Shown in pieces: positions 7,429 to 15,438 of a stretch of 33,463 bases of DNA. Source of the stretch: Intestinimonas sp052065695 (lineage in GTDB: Bacteria; Bacillota; Clostridia; Oscillospirales; Oscillospiraceae). Numbering within the stretch: position 1 is the stretch's first letter; each line of letters starts with the position of its first letter. Under the pieces are notes generated by a model, which did not search any database, was not told where the DNA came from, and saw nothing but the letters and a program-made list of their open reading frames with translations. Where the stretch lies: the NCBI RefSeq assembly GCF_052065695.1, contig NZ_JBQHTM010000042.1, positions 1-33,463 of the forward strand, in the 5' to 3' direction. The translations under genes and the position numbers were made by a program.

Positions 7429-8121
7429 TCAGCCTTGGAACTGATAGCCCACACCATGCACAGTGACAATAAACTCCGGGTCATGTCTGTCTGGTTCGAT
7501 TTTGCTGCGGAGGCTTTTAATGTAGGTATCAACACTTCGGTTATAGCCGTCGTAATCATCTCCCAGCGCATAGGAGATCAGCTGTTCTCTGGTAAAGATC
7601 CGTTTCGGCGCTTTGGCAAGTGTCCGCAGTATTTGATACTCCGATGGCGTCAGGTGGATGGGCGCCCCTTCCTTCAAAACGGTTTTGTTCTGAAAGTCGA
7701 TCACCAGATATCCGTCCCGATAGGAGACTGGAACGCTCAACAACTTGTCGCTCTCCGTCCTCCGCAATACCGCTCCCACTTTGGCTACCACAACACGGGG
7801 GCTGAATGGCTTTGTCAGATAATCGTCCGCACCGACCTCTAAACCATCCAGAATGTCCTGCTCCTGGCTCTTGGCTGTAAGCATGATGATGGGGATGCGG
7901 TACTGTGCGCGGATCTGCCCGCATAATGTCTCTCCCGGTATATCCGGCAGCATTAAGTCCAGCAGGATCAGATTGACCGGATGAAGCCGCAGCAACTCCA
8001 GCGCGGTTTCCCCGTCATGGGCCGACATGGTTCGATATCCCGCCTTTTCCAGATAGGCGGCCAGGACTTGTGTGATCTTGACTTCATCATCCACAAGGAG
8101 AATCAGTTTCTGTGTTTGCAT
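7429..8121 (-). CDS. OmpR/PhoB-family response regulator
   Basis: 230 aa. The receiver domain (1-115) has the acidic pocket in VDDE, the phospho-acceptor Asp in LILLDLMLPD, Thr in MLTAK and Lys in LTKPFSP. The C-terminal winged helix (about 130-228) has LTPSEYQILR, RSVDTYIKSLRSKI and VHGVGYQF, typical of the OmpR/PhoB family. It pairs with the kinase encoded directly downstream. The ATG at 8121 is preferred over longer TTG starts because homology begins there and a good promoter lies at 8184-8212. No strong ribosome-binding site precedes this ATG. Confidence 0.92.
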   Translation of the reverse strand: MQTQKLILLVDDEVKITQVLAAYLEKAGYRTMSAHDGETALELLRLHPVNLILLDLMLPDIPGETLCGQIRAQYRIPIIMLTAKSQEQDILDGLEVGADDYLTKPFSPRVVVAKVGAVLRRTESDKLLSVPVSYRDGYLVIDFQNKTVLKEGAPIHLTPSEYQILRTLAKAPKRIFTREQLISYALGDDYDGYNRSVDTYIKSLRSKIEPDRHDPEFIVTVHGVGYQFQG

Positions 8122-8183
8122 GGCAGTTTTGTTCCAATCTACGAGTTGTAAATGCAAAGGCTTTCTTGCTTTTGACCACGATC

Positions 8184-8212
8184 ATTATACTACATGGATG
8201 GCAGTGCTTCAA
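8184..8212 (-). promoter_or_regulatory. Promoter of the two-component operon
   Basis: On the minus strand, TTGAAG (8212-8207) and consensus TATAAT (8189-8184) are spaced by 17 bp, about 60 bases before the response-regulator start. Confidence 0.65.
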
Positions 8213-8236
8213 CTACGAGAAGTAAAGCCAAGGACA

Positions 8237-8791
8237 CTATGACTCAGCAGAGGCATCCATAGAAACCCTTGCGTTGTCTGGATGGATCAATATGACAGAC
8301 ACCCCCTTTTTTCTGGCATAGTTGACCGTCATGCCTGTTCCGCTGCGGATTGAGCGGTCATTGTCATACACGGCCAGAAGTATATCGGCGTGATCCACCA
8401 TGTAGTAATTACGCCGCTTATAGCAGACCGCAAGCACCTCTGCCTTTGTCCCAATTACCACGGTTTCCGTGCTGTGTTGAATTAAGACCTTTAGACGGCC
8501 CCGGCTGCGGCTGTCCCAGTCAGCATCATGCCCCTCAAAGGGCAGGGCGATAAACAACTCAATATCGTTGTACTCTGGTTGTTCCTTCAGTTGGAGCAGT
8601 ATTTCCCCGGCCCACATATCCACACCTAATGCACCGCCAACATAAAAGCGGCGGACTCCCTGCTCATAGAGCGCCACGATCTGATCCCGCAGCCGTTTTT
8701 TCAACCGCTTGCAGCCGGTGTTATTCTCCTTGTATTTCCACTTGAACCGGGCAGGGCGATGGCCAGTGATGGCACATGATTTTATACTCAT
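8237..8791 (-). CDS. SLOG-family protein (DUF1273/YpsA-like)
   Basis: 184 aa with a Rossmann-like SLOG fold. It starts SCAITGHRPARF, typical of the YpsA/DUF1273 group, followed by the nucleotide-binding loop YVGGALGVDMWAGE, the central FIALPFEGHD and the later SGTGMTVNYARKKG. SLOG proteins are thought to bind nucleotide-derived ligands, and several take part in stress or conflict systems; small members like this are frequent on conjugative elements, and their exact role is not established. ATG 8791 is supported by GGAG six bases upstream. It is divergent from the XRE gene at 8936. Confidence 0.8.
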   Translation of the reverse strand: MSIKSCAITGHRPARFKWKYKENNTGCKRLKKRLRDQIVALYEQGVRRFYVGGALGVDMWAGEILLQLKEQPEYNDIELFIALPFEGHDADWDSRSRGRLKVLIQHSTETVVIGTKAEVLAVCYKRRNYYMVDHADILLAVYDNDRSIRSGTGMTVNYARKKGVSVILIHPDNARVSMDASAES

Positions 8792-8935
8792 GATGAACTC
8801 CATTTCATTGGGTGAATTGAATTTATCCGGTTTTTGTAATATGCCTATAAGGTCTATTGCGCTTTTAGATTATTATAACATGGCCAGATTGCACATACAA
8901 TACAAGTATCAAGGCTGGCGGAGGATACTTGCAGT

Positions 8936-9286
8936 ATGGTCGATTATAAAACGCTCGGCTCCCGGATCAGGGCAGTTCGTTTGGAAAAGAAAATGACACA
9001 AGAGCAGTTGGCAGAGGCGGTCGGAGTGGGCGTTACCCACATCAGCCACATCGAGACCGGCAACAGTATCCCAAGCCTTCAGGTCATGCTGGATATTATC
9101 AATGCTTTGGGGTGTTCAGCGGATGAGCTTTTCTGTATGGAGATCGATCAAGCCCGTCCGCTGATGAACAGCTGGCTGAGTGAGCTTGTGGCGGATTGCA
9201 GCAATATGGAGATCAAGCTGATCACCGATATGGTGCTTTCCCTGAAGAGTTCACTGCGCCGTTTGCGGCTTGACGATCCAACCTGA
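8936..9286 (+). CDS. XRE-family (Cro/CI-type) transcriptional regulator
   Basis: 116 aa. The N-terminal helix-turn-helix spans about residues 7-62 (LGSRIRAVRLEKKMTQEQLA, then GVGVTHISHIETG and PSLQVMLDIINALG). The short C-terminal part has no known ligand domain. Such small regulators commonly control conjugative-element modules. ATG 8936 with GGAGG eleven bases upstream. It faces away from the SLOG gene across a 144-bp AT-rich intergenic region, so it may control that promoter, its own, or both. Confidence 0.85.
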   Translation: MVDYKTLGSRIRAVRLEKKMTQEQLAEAVGVGVTHISHIETGNSIPSLQVMLDIINALGCSADELFCMEIDQARPLMNSWLSELVADCSNMEIKLITDMVLSLKSSLRRLRLDDPT

Positions 9287-9308
9287 CAGCTATCCTGACA
9301 AACAAAAA

Positions 9309-9349
9309 CGAGACGCAGCCCATCCTGTATGTGGTGCGTCTCGCTTTTT
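9309..9349. terminator. Bidirectional Rho-independent terminator
   Basis: A perfect 9-bp stem (CGAGACGCA / TGCGTCTCG) around a 17-nt loop. T-runs flank it on both strands (CTTTTT on plus, GTTTTTG on minus), between the XRE gene and the converging yolD-like operon. Confidence 0.75.
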
Positions 9350-9374
9350 GATATGTATAATACGATTTTTTATG

Positions 9375-9406
9375 TACGGCGCTGTGGTTATATCCACGGC
9401 GCCGTA
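9375..9406. other. Inverted repeat downstream of the yolD-like gene
   Basis: TACGGCGC-GTGG pairs with CCAC-GCGCCGTA (one mismatch) around a short AT loop. There is no U-run on either strand, so it is more an mRNA 3' hairpin than a classical terminator. Confidence 0.4.
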
Positions 9407-9426
9407 TTCCGTTCCCAGAGCGATTT

Positions 9427-9861
9427 TCAGAATTCATCCCGAAACGCACCTGGGAGCTGTTTGCTTTCGATACCGACGATGTCATCCAGCGGGATCCTTG
9501 TGCCGTCCGTCAGGAGCATAACACGCTCAACGCCGTCCGTCCTTTTCAATTTTCCCGTAACAGTAACATAGCTGCCGCCATCCTTGCGCTCATCCGGTTG
9601 GAACCATGTGACCGTGACCTCCGGCTGCTGGCCGATGATCTCCTCTAGATACCGTTGTTTCTCGTCCAGGACGGCCCTGCTGTCCTCGTCCAGTTCGATC
9701 TTCCGGTCAGTCAGCCGGGCCGTCTCCACGATGGCCGCTCCGTGGCCTGTCAGTGCGGCGAAGGGGCTGAAAATGGCGGCCCGATCACTGAGAGGCATCC
9801 TGGGATGCTTGGCCGAGGTCGGATGGGGCAGGCCAATGATGTCGTTATATCTGTTCGTCAT
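9427..9861 (-). CDS. YolD-like protein
   Basis: 144 aa, resembling the YolD-like family that regularly sits beside Y-family polymerase genes on plasmids, phages and conjugative elements of Firmicutes. Visible landmarks are RAAIFSPFAALTGHGAAI near the N-terminus and the C-terminal beta-rich part with RIPLDDIVGIES. Its start overlaps the polymerase stop by 4 bases (ATGA), which indicates translational coupling. YolD proteins are proposed to modulate the partner polymerase, by analogy with UmuD partnering UmuC; the mechanism is not established. Confidence 0.85.
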   Translation of the reverse strand: MTNRYNDIIGLPHPTSAKHPRMPLSDRAAIFSPFAALTGHGAAIVETARLTDRKIELDEDSRAVLDEKQRYLEEIIGQQPEVTVTWFQPDERKDGGSYVTVTGKLKRTDGVERVMLLTDGTRIPLDDIVGIESKQLPGAFRDEF

Positions 9862-11381
9862 TCATGGTGGCCCCCAATCGTCTTATTCCGCTCCCTGGCG
9901 GTAGCGCCCTCCTCCAGATTCATGCCTTTGAGGATGGCGTTTTTGCCGAATTTCTTCTTGATGCCCAGCATGGCCTCCTGCACCTTCCGCTCACGGACCA
10001 GGGCAGCGTCCTCCTTTTTCCGGCGTTCCTCCTGGGCGGCGTAGTCAGTGAACAAGTCCAACTGCTCCGCCGCAGGCTCTTTGGGCGCGTCTGCCTCGCA
10101 AATCAGACGGTTGGCGGAAATGCTCAGCCGCCGCACCAGCAGGTTTTTGTCCACGATGCGGTCAAACAGCTCCAGCACCGCCCGAATGATCTCGTTGGTG
10201 GAGGAGCTGTACCTGTCCAGATTGATGGTGCCGGTGGCGTGCTTGGGAACCTTTCGGCCATAGCGGTCTGTGGTGACCGGGCCTTTGTAGCTTTTGCTCC
10301 GCTGGGGATCGTCCAGATTCTCCCGGTCATAGCCAACTGTCAGTACAAGCTGGTTGGTCACCAGCCCCTTATCCACCAGATCAAGGGCCAGTGCGTCCGC
10401 CATTTCCCGCATTACCAGCTTTGCCTTTTCAAACTGATATGGGCATTGCAGGACCTGCCCGGAAACGATGCTCTTATTTTCTGGCTTGTACGCTTTCACG
10501 TCCGCGATAGTGCAAGGTTCCCAGCCCCAGGCGTGATCCACTAAGATTTCCGCATTGACGCCGAACAGCTTGTAGAGCAGCTCCTCGTTATAATAATCGG
10601 TTTCCTTGCCGATGGAGCAGCGGGCGATGTCGCCCATGGTGTAGAGCCCATTGGCCTCCAGCTTCCGGGCATAGCCGGGGCCTACCCGCCAGAAATCCGT
10701 CAGCGGACGGTGATCCCACAGCAGACGGCGGTAGGTCATCTCGTCCAGCTTGGCGATCCGCACGCCGTCCTTGTCCGGATGGATATGCTTGGACACAATA
10801 TCCATGGCGATCTTGGCAAGGTACAAATTGCTACCCATCCCCGCCGTGGCGGTGATGCCAGTAGTCTCCAGCACATCCAGAATGATCTTTCGAGCCAGCT
10901 CACGGGCCGTCAGATGATAGGTGTCCAGATAGTTCGTCACATCCATGAACACCTCGTCGATGCTGTACGGAAATATATCCTCCGGGGCCAGATACTTCAA
11001 ATAGACGCTGTATATCCGGGTGCTCCACTCAATATAATGTGCCATCCGGGGCGGGGCCACAATGTAGTCCAGCTCCATCTCAGGATGATTTTTCAGTTCC
11101 GGATCGTTCCATGAGGAACCGGTAAACTGCCCACTGGGGGCATTGCGCCGCCGCTGGGCGTTGACTTCCTTCACCCTCTGGACAACTTCAAACAGTCTTG
11201 CCCGACCGGAGATGCCATGGGCTTTGAGGGAAGGAGACACGGCGAGGCAGATGGTCTTTTCCGTGCGGCTCTCGTCCGCCACCACCAGATTGGTGGTCAT
11301 GGGGTCAAGCCCCCGCTCCACGCACTCCACCGAGGCGTAAAACGATTTCAGATCCACGCAGAGATAAGTCCTGTTTTTCAT
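9858..11381 (-). CDS. Y-family translesion DNA polymerase (UmuC/ImpB-like)
   Basis: 507 aa, an error-prone polymerase that copies past DNA lesions. It opens with CVDLKSFYASVECV, carrying the first catalytic Asp and steric-gate region. The catalytic SIDEVFMD motif follows at about 140-147, then the TAGMGSNLYLAKIAMD palm/finger region and a little-finger domain around 330-430. Length and the insert-rich C-terminus match the element-borne UvrX/UmuC-type of Firmicutes rather than short DinB. It lies between an AlkZ-like gene upstream and the yolD-like gene downstream, all on the minus strand. ATG 11381 with AGGAGG ten bases upstream. Likely damage-inducible, though no LexA box was recognised. Confidence 0.92.
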   Translation of the reverse strand: MKNRTYLCVDLKSFYASVECVERGLDPMTTNLVVADESRTEKTICLAVSPSLKAHGISGRARLFEVVQRVKEVNAQRRRNAPSGQFTGSSWNDPELKNHPEMELDYIVAPPRMAHYIEWSTRIYSVYLKYLAPEDIFPYSIDEVFMDVTNYLDTYHLTARELARKIILDVLETTGITATAGMGSNLYLAKIAMDIVSKHIHPDKDGVRIAKLDEMTYRRLLWDHRPLTDFWRVGPGYARKLEANGLYTMGDIARCSIGKETDYYNEELLYKLFGVNAEILVDHAWGWEPCTIADVKAYKPENKSIVSGQVLQCPYQFEKAKLVMREMADALALDLVDKGLVTNQLVLTVGYDRENLDDPQRSKSYKGPVTTDRYGRKVPKHATGTINLDRYSSSTNEIIRAVLELFDRIVDKNLLVRRLSISANRLICEADAPKEPAAEQLDLFTDYAAQEERRKKEDAALVRERKVQEAMLGIKKKFGKNAILKGMNLEEGATARERNKTIGGHHE

Positions 11382-11436
11382 ACCCCGGTCGCCTCCTTGC
11401 CTTAGTATGCCTGGTACCAGTGGAAATTATGGGTGG

Positions 11437-12159
11437 TCAGCCCAGCACTACATCCAGCTCTATTTTCCCCGTCTCCGGGAAGTTCTTCTGTACCTGCTGG
11501 CGAATCAGTTCCCTTGACTCTGCTGGTTCAGCAGAATAGGCGGAGGCGATGTGCTCATAGCCCCACAGGGCCTCCGGCGTGGAGTAGACGGAGATGGGCC
11601 AGCCATACTCCAAGCCCTTCTTATTGATGCGCCTGCGGAAGTCCCGGATCAGCAGATAGCTCTGCATCTGGAGGTCTGTCACCGTCCCCTCAAAGTTCTT
11701 CTCTCCATCCTTGCCGAAACCGGCTAACCGTTTCAGCTCGAAGGAAAACAGCTCGTCCTTGCTTTCAAACTGGTCCATGATCCGTTTGCAGCGCATACTG
11801 GCCAGTTCTTCATCCCAACGGCTGTCGAAGTCATAGCCGTCCCGCCGGTAGTTGGCAAAGTGGGGAAACCACTCTCTGGAGATAAAGCCCGCCTTTTTGC
11901 CGAAGAATTTGCCATAGGCCACCTGGCCGCTCCGGGCGATCAGTTCCCGCCACTCCCACGGGTCCTGCTCCTCGTCCCCAGTCCACCAGTACAGGTCGGA
12001 GGTATGTTCCTCCACTGAGAAACCGGGAATCTCATTTTTGAACAGCGGGAGAAAGCCGACCTCATTGATCCAGCCAATTAACTCCTCCCAGCTTCGGATG
12101 CGGCTGGGATCGTCCCAGTCCAGTCCCCGCATGATCCATTCGCCGTTCTCGATCGCCAT
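11437..12159 (-). CDS. Conserved element protein, possibly AlkZ-related
   Basis: 240 aa, soluble, rich in Trp and Tyr. It resembles proteins annotated as AlkZ-related in Firmicutes elements, with a conserved block AYGKFFGKKAGFISREWFP-x-FANYRRDGYDFD in the middle and an N-terminal WINEVGFLPLF. AlkZ/YcaQ proteins are DNA glycosylases that open crosslinks, but I cannot see the family's catalytic QxD/QxQ motif with confidence, so a glycosylase role is only a guess. It is the first gene of the operon with the Y-family polymerase and YolD-like genes, which supports a DNA-damage link. ATG 12159 with GGGAGG upstream; a later ATG (WIMRGLDWDD) is also possible. Confidence 0.6.
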   Translation of the reverse strand: MAIENGEWIMRGLDWDDPSRIRSWEELIGWINEVGFLPLFKNEIPGFSVEEHTSDLYWWTGDEEQDPWEWRELIARSGQVAYGKFFGKKAGFISREWFPHFANYRRDGYDFDSRWDEELASMRCKRIMDQFESKDELFSFELKRLAGFGKDGEKNFEGTVTDLQMQSYLLIRDFRRRINKKGLEYGWPISVYSTPEALWGYEHIASAYSAEPAESRELIRQQVQKNFPETGKIELDVVLG

Positions 12160-12183
12160 ACTGACACCTCCCGCCTATGGCTT

Positions 12184-12200
12184 TGTGTTATTATAACACA
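12184..12200. promoter_or_regulatory. Perfect 17-bp palindrome overlapping a -10 element
   Basis: TGTGTTAT-T-ATAACACA is perfectly symmetric. On the minus strand its centre contains TATAAT, 25 bases upstream of the AlkZ-like/polymerase operon start. This is the layout of a repressor operator masking the -10 box. It does not match the Gram-positive LexA box (GAAC-N4-GTTC). Confidence 0.6.
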
Positions 12201-12311
12201 GTGGATCCCAAGATTCTATCAGGATGAATGTTCTTTCTCTGCTCTAAACTTTCTTGGAGTGGGTCCTTCTGGATGGTTCATCATGGACCGAGGCTCGGTT
12301 CACAAAATGCG

Positions 12312-12339
12312 CGGACTCTCCCCTTGGCGGGAGAGTCCG
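12312..12339 (-). terminator. Terminator-like hairpin after the HTH gene
   Basis: A perfect 11-bp stem (CGGACTCTCCC / GGGAGAGTCCG) with a 6-nt loop, 10 bases past the HTH gene's stop codon. The following minus-strand sequence has only a short T-run (CGCATTTTG). It probably ends the transfer-gene transcript. Confidence 0.55.
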
Positions 12340-12348
12340 TTTCTATGC

Positions 12349-12603
12349 TCAGAGGAGCCGGTACAGATTGGAACTGAGGCTTCCGTTCTCCCGCCAGCGC
12401 GGGCTTTTGGCAATCAGTCCCGCTTTGCATAGATCGTCCAGCGCCCGTTTGACAGTGCTTCTGGAGAGTTTCAGTTCGGCGGCAATAGTCCTGATTCCCG
12501 GCCAGCACTGGCCGTCCTTGTCAGCATGGTCCTTCAGGTACATATAGACCGCCCGCGCCCGGTGAGAAAGCTCGGAGCGGTAGATCATCTCAAAATATCC
12601 CAC
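12349..12603 (-). CDS. Small winged-HTH protein linked to the coupling-protein gene
   Basis: 84 aa. It is almost entirely a winged helix-turn-helix: LSHRARAVYMYLKDHADKDGQ, then CWPGIRTIAAELKLSRSTVK as the recognition unit and ALDDLCKAGLIAK leading into the wing. This resembles the helix-turn-helix domain proteins found next to VirD4 in Firmicutes conjugative elements and the N-terminal domain of some replication initiators. GTG start at 12603 with GGAGGG upstream, inside the end of the virD4 gene (2-base gap), so it is translated with it. Its likely role is transcriptional control of transfer genes. Confidence 0.8.
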   Translation of the reverse strand: MGYFEMIYRSELSHRARAVYMYLKDHADKDGQCWPGIRTIAAELKLSRSTVKRALDDLCKAGLIAKSPRWRENGSLSSNLYRLL

Positions 12604-12605
12604 GG

Positions 12606-14495
12606 CTATTTTCCCTCCATGCCGGTACGTAAATCTGGGTTTCGCTGCGGCCTGCCGTGGGGCCGTCTGTCCCGCGCCTGTGCCATGCCGCCAGCGGGTG
12701 GCGTGTTCTGCGGGACCGGGGGCGGCGCATCCTCGACGATCTGTGTGTAGTGGTGTTCCAGGATGGCCCGCTCCAACTCCTGCTTGCTGGCATAGGCCAC
12801 AGAACGGGCGGCCTTCTCCGGGATGGTATATGGCTCCTCAAAGGTGATGCCCCAATCCAGAAACAGCCGCAGCCGGGTCTGCATGGGATGGGAGCCGGTC
12901 TTCATGACGATAAACTGCCCCTTGGGGATAGACTTCAGCTCGTCGGCGGTCATGAGGGGCCGCTCGATCATCTGCAAGCTCTGGCTGGGGTCGTTCTTTC
13001 CTTTGCTGATGGAGCCAGATAGGACGGTGCGGCTGCCCAGGGCCTTGGAGAGTACCTCGGCAGTCTGGCTGTTGGGGGCAAAGCCGCCGAAGATCGTGTC
13101 CTGCACATTGTCCTGGATGATCTCCGCGCCCTCTTTGCCGTAGTTCTTTTCAAGCTGCGCCAGCGACTGGATAATCGGCACCAGCGTCAGTTTGCGGGAG
13201 CGCCCCGCGCTGAACAGGGGCAGGATGTCAAAGGCGGGCATGGTGCCCAACTCATCACAGAACAGCACCACCCGGTTCTTCAGCTTGCCGCCGTTCTCGT
13301 CGGCCACGGCAAACAGCTCGCGGGAGAGGGTCTGGATCATGAGTCCAGCCATGAAGTTCTTGCTGGGATCTTCTTCCGGGAGGATCAGGAAGATGGCGGA
13401 CTTCCGGGAGGCGAAGGTCTCCGCGTCGATGGCGCTGTCGAAGCACAGCACCTGCTCCAGTTCTGAGTCCAGGAAAGCGTTGAGCCGGGAGAGTACGGTG
13501 GACATGACGGAGGCCATGGCCTGATCCGCGCTGTTGAGGGCAGCGCCGGCAAACCACCGGGCCTTGTGCGTTTCCGGCAGGCGGTTCATCAACATCTGAA
13601 ACCCATTCTTGCCCTTGACGGTCTTGCTGGGGGCCAGCAGATCCTGCACCAGCTTGAACACGCTGACGATGTGCCGCTTCTCCCGCTTGTCCCGGTCATT
13701 CGGCGGCAGATACTCCGCCAGCAGGAGGATGACGGCGGTGAGCAGTCCCTCCGCGGCGTCGTAAAAAAACGCGTTCTGCCCGTAGTTGGAGGCGTCCCCC
13801 TCCGGGTTGACGATGGTCTTGGAGAGGATCTTGGCATACTTCTCCGCCTTGGCGCGGGCAGCGAGGTTTTTCTCATCCTCCCGGCAGATATCCATGTAGT
13901 GGTTGATGAGGGTCAGCAGATTGTAGCCGTCCGAGCGGGTGGGGTTACGCAGGTCGATGACCGCCACCTGATAGCCGTAGTACCTGGACGCTATCGTGCC
14001 GTAATTCCGCGCCAGATCCCCCTTGGTATCCAGCGCCAGGAAGCTCATGCCGCTGGCACAGGCATATTCCAAGTTTGGGTAAAGGAAGAAGGCGGTCTTG
14101 CCCACACCGGACGCGCCGATCATGAGGCAATGGATATCGTCTGTGTCCACGATGGCCTTGAGGGGGTGGCGCTCCTTCTTCGATTTCGATTTGGGCGGCT
14201 TCTTGTTTTTCCTGGGCTTTTTCGGAAAGCTGCCGCCCTCGCAGCCCAGCACCAGCCCCTGGGCCTGGGGCAGCTCTTTGCCAGAGCGCCACTGGGAAGG
14301 CTGGAACGGGATATGCCGGTAGGTCTGCTCGATCTCCTTTTTGGTTGCCCACCGGGCCGTTCCGTGCTGGCCATCGCCCACGGTCTTGGACTTGATGTTG
14401 TTCAGGGAGCCCTGACCGGAGAAGTGTGTGGCGGCGGCCACGATCAGGAGCATCCCGCCCGCCAGCGCAAGAAGTAAAATCGTTTGGATCGGCAT
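12606..14495 (-). CDS. virD4-like: VirD4/TraG-type IV coupling protein
   Basis: 629 aa. The ATPase that docks relaxosome DNA to a type IV secretion channel. It has an N-terminal membrane helix (about 4-22: TILLLALAGGMLLIVAAA), Walker A GASGVGKTAFF, a LALDTKGDLARNYG block, Walker B VVLFCDELGTMPAF, and the later PIIQSLAQLEKNYG typical of the TraG/VirD4 family in Clostridia. Many homologues have more than one membrane helix; only one is evident here. The start at 14495 overlaps the TOPRIM gene's end region with GGTGAG as RBS. The gene appears intact, unlike the two transfer genes further upstream. Confidence 0.93.
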   Translation of the reverse strand: MPIQTILLLALAGGMLLIVAAATHFSGQGSLNNIKSKTVGDGQHGTARWATKKEIEQTYRHIPFQPSQWRSGKELPQAQGLVLGCEGGSFPKKPRKNKKPPKSKSKKERHPLKAIVDTDDIHCLMIGASGVGKTAFFLYPNLEYACASGMSFLALDTKGDLARNYGTIASRYYGYQVAVIDLRNPTRSDGYNLLTLINHYMDICREDEKNLAARAKAEKYAKILSKTIVNPEGDASNYGQNAFFYDAAEGLLTAVILLLAEYLPPNDRDKREKRHIVSVFKLVQDLLAPSKTVKGKNGFQMLMNRLPETHKARWFAGAALNSADQAMASVMSTVLSRLNAFLDSELEQVLCFDSAIDAETFASRKSAIFLILPEEDPSKNFMAGLMIQTLSRELFAVADENGGKLKNRVVLFCDELGTMPAFDILPLFSAGRSRKLTLVPIIQSLAQLEKNYGKEGAEIIQDNVQDTIFGGFAPNSQTAEVLSKALGSRTVLSGSISKGKNDPSQSLQMIERPLMTADELKSIPKGQFIVMKTGSHPMQTRLRLFLDWGITFEEPYTIPEKAARSVAYASKQELERAILEHHYTQIVEDAPPPVPQNTPPAGGMAQARDRRPHGRPQRNPDLRTGMEGK

Positions 14496-14499
14496 AGGC

Positions 14500-15423
14500 T
14501 CACCCCATCTGCTGTGTGACCGGAGCAAGTGCCTGTGCCTCTGTGATCTCGGCCAGATCATCGTTCCAGTCCTTGTTCTGTGGGATCAGCCGGTCTGAGG
14601 CGATCCCGAACTGTTCCGCAACTCTCTCCGCGATCCGCAGGCAGGCGGTGTGTCCGGCCTTGTCGTTGTCCAGACACAGGAACACCTCGCGCAGTGCGGG
14701 ATTCTGCTCCATCATCTGGAGCACAGGCTGGCTGGATGTTCCGCAGCAGGCCACATAGCTGTGCTCCTGCCAGCCCTCCGGGTACAGTGTTACAAAAGAC
14801 AGCAGGTCAATAGGGGCCTCGAACACATACAGCCGGTTGCTGGTACCGGTCCAGTGGAAGCTGTACCGAGGGTCGCTGCCCGCCACATTGATGCGGAAGG
14901 TCTTGCCCAGATCGTTGGTGCTTCGCTTATGGGCATGACGGACAACGCCGTGTTCGTCTTTTCCGACAAACACGGCGTTGTGATATTCTGCGTCCTCATA
15001 GATGAGTCCTGCTCGGACGAAGGTATTCAGCACCTCCCGGTCGATGTGCCGTTTCTTCAGCAGGTATGCATAGAGACGGCGCATCGAATGGTTGGCGGGC
15101 GGCTGGATGAATTCTCTTATGGGTTCTTCCTTCGGCTTTTGCGCCGGTGCATACGGCTGCCCCTGTTCGCCATCCAGCAGGCGGGTGACCGCCTCCGGGT
15201 AACTGAGATGATAGAAATTCTGAACGAAGGAGACGGGGCCACCGCCTTCCCCGGTGGCGTGGTCGTACCACTCATTGCCCCGGACAGTGACGCTGTGGTC
15301 GCTGGTCATGCGATACTCCGGGCCGGAGCGGATGAGTTTCTCTCCCTGGCGGCGCAGGAACTCAACGAGGTCAACAGAGCCAGCCCGGAGCTTCTGCTCC
15401 TCGGTAAAATGAATATAGGGCAT
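14500..15423 (-). CDS. DUF3991/TOPRIM domain protein (primase-like)
   Basis: 307 aa. The N-terminal part (1-80) resembles the zinc-finger/CHC2-like region of mobile-element primases but without the Cys residues (WYDHATGEGGGPVSFVQ is the recognisable block). The middle (about 110-190) corresponds to DUF3991 and the C-terminal part (190-290) to a TOPRIM fold, with EAPIDLLSF supplying the Glu and FLCLDNDKAGH the acidic DxD-like motif. Such proteins accompany relaxase and VirD4 genes in Firmicutes elements and probably help replicate transferred single-stranded DNA. It lies between the relaxase remnant and virD4 with short spacings, in one operon. Confidence 0.85.
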   Translation of the reverse strand: MPYIHFTEEQKLRAGSVDLVEFLRRQGEKLIRSGPEYRMTSDHSVTVRGNEWYDHATGEGGGPVSFVQNFYHLSYPEAVTRLLDGEQGQPYAPAQKPKEEPIREFIQPPANHSMRRLYAYLLKKRHIDREVLNTFVRAGLIYEDAEYHNAVFVGKDEHGVVRHAHKRSTNDLGKTFRINVAGSDPRYSFHWTGTSNRLYVFEAPIDLLSFVTLYPEGWQEHSYVACCGTSSQPVLQMMEQNPALREVFLCLDNDKAGHTACLRIAERVAEQFGIASDRLIPQNKDWNDDLAEITEAQALAPVTQQMG

Positions 15424-15438
15424 TTTATCTCACCTCCA

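Noticed and set aside
8237..8791. DprA-like DNA uptake protein
   Set aside because: The SLOG fold is shared, but length and the ITGHRP start match the YpsA/DUF1273 group, and no DprA-type RxxR/GSR motif is seen.
12184..12200. LexA (SOS) box
   Set aside because: The palindrome lacks the GAAC-N4-GTTC core of Gram-positive LexA sites.
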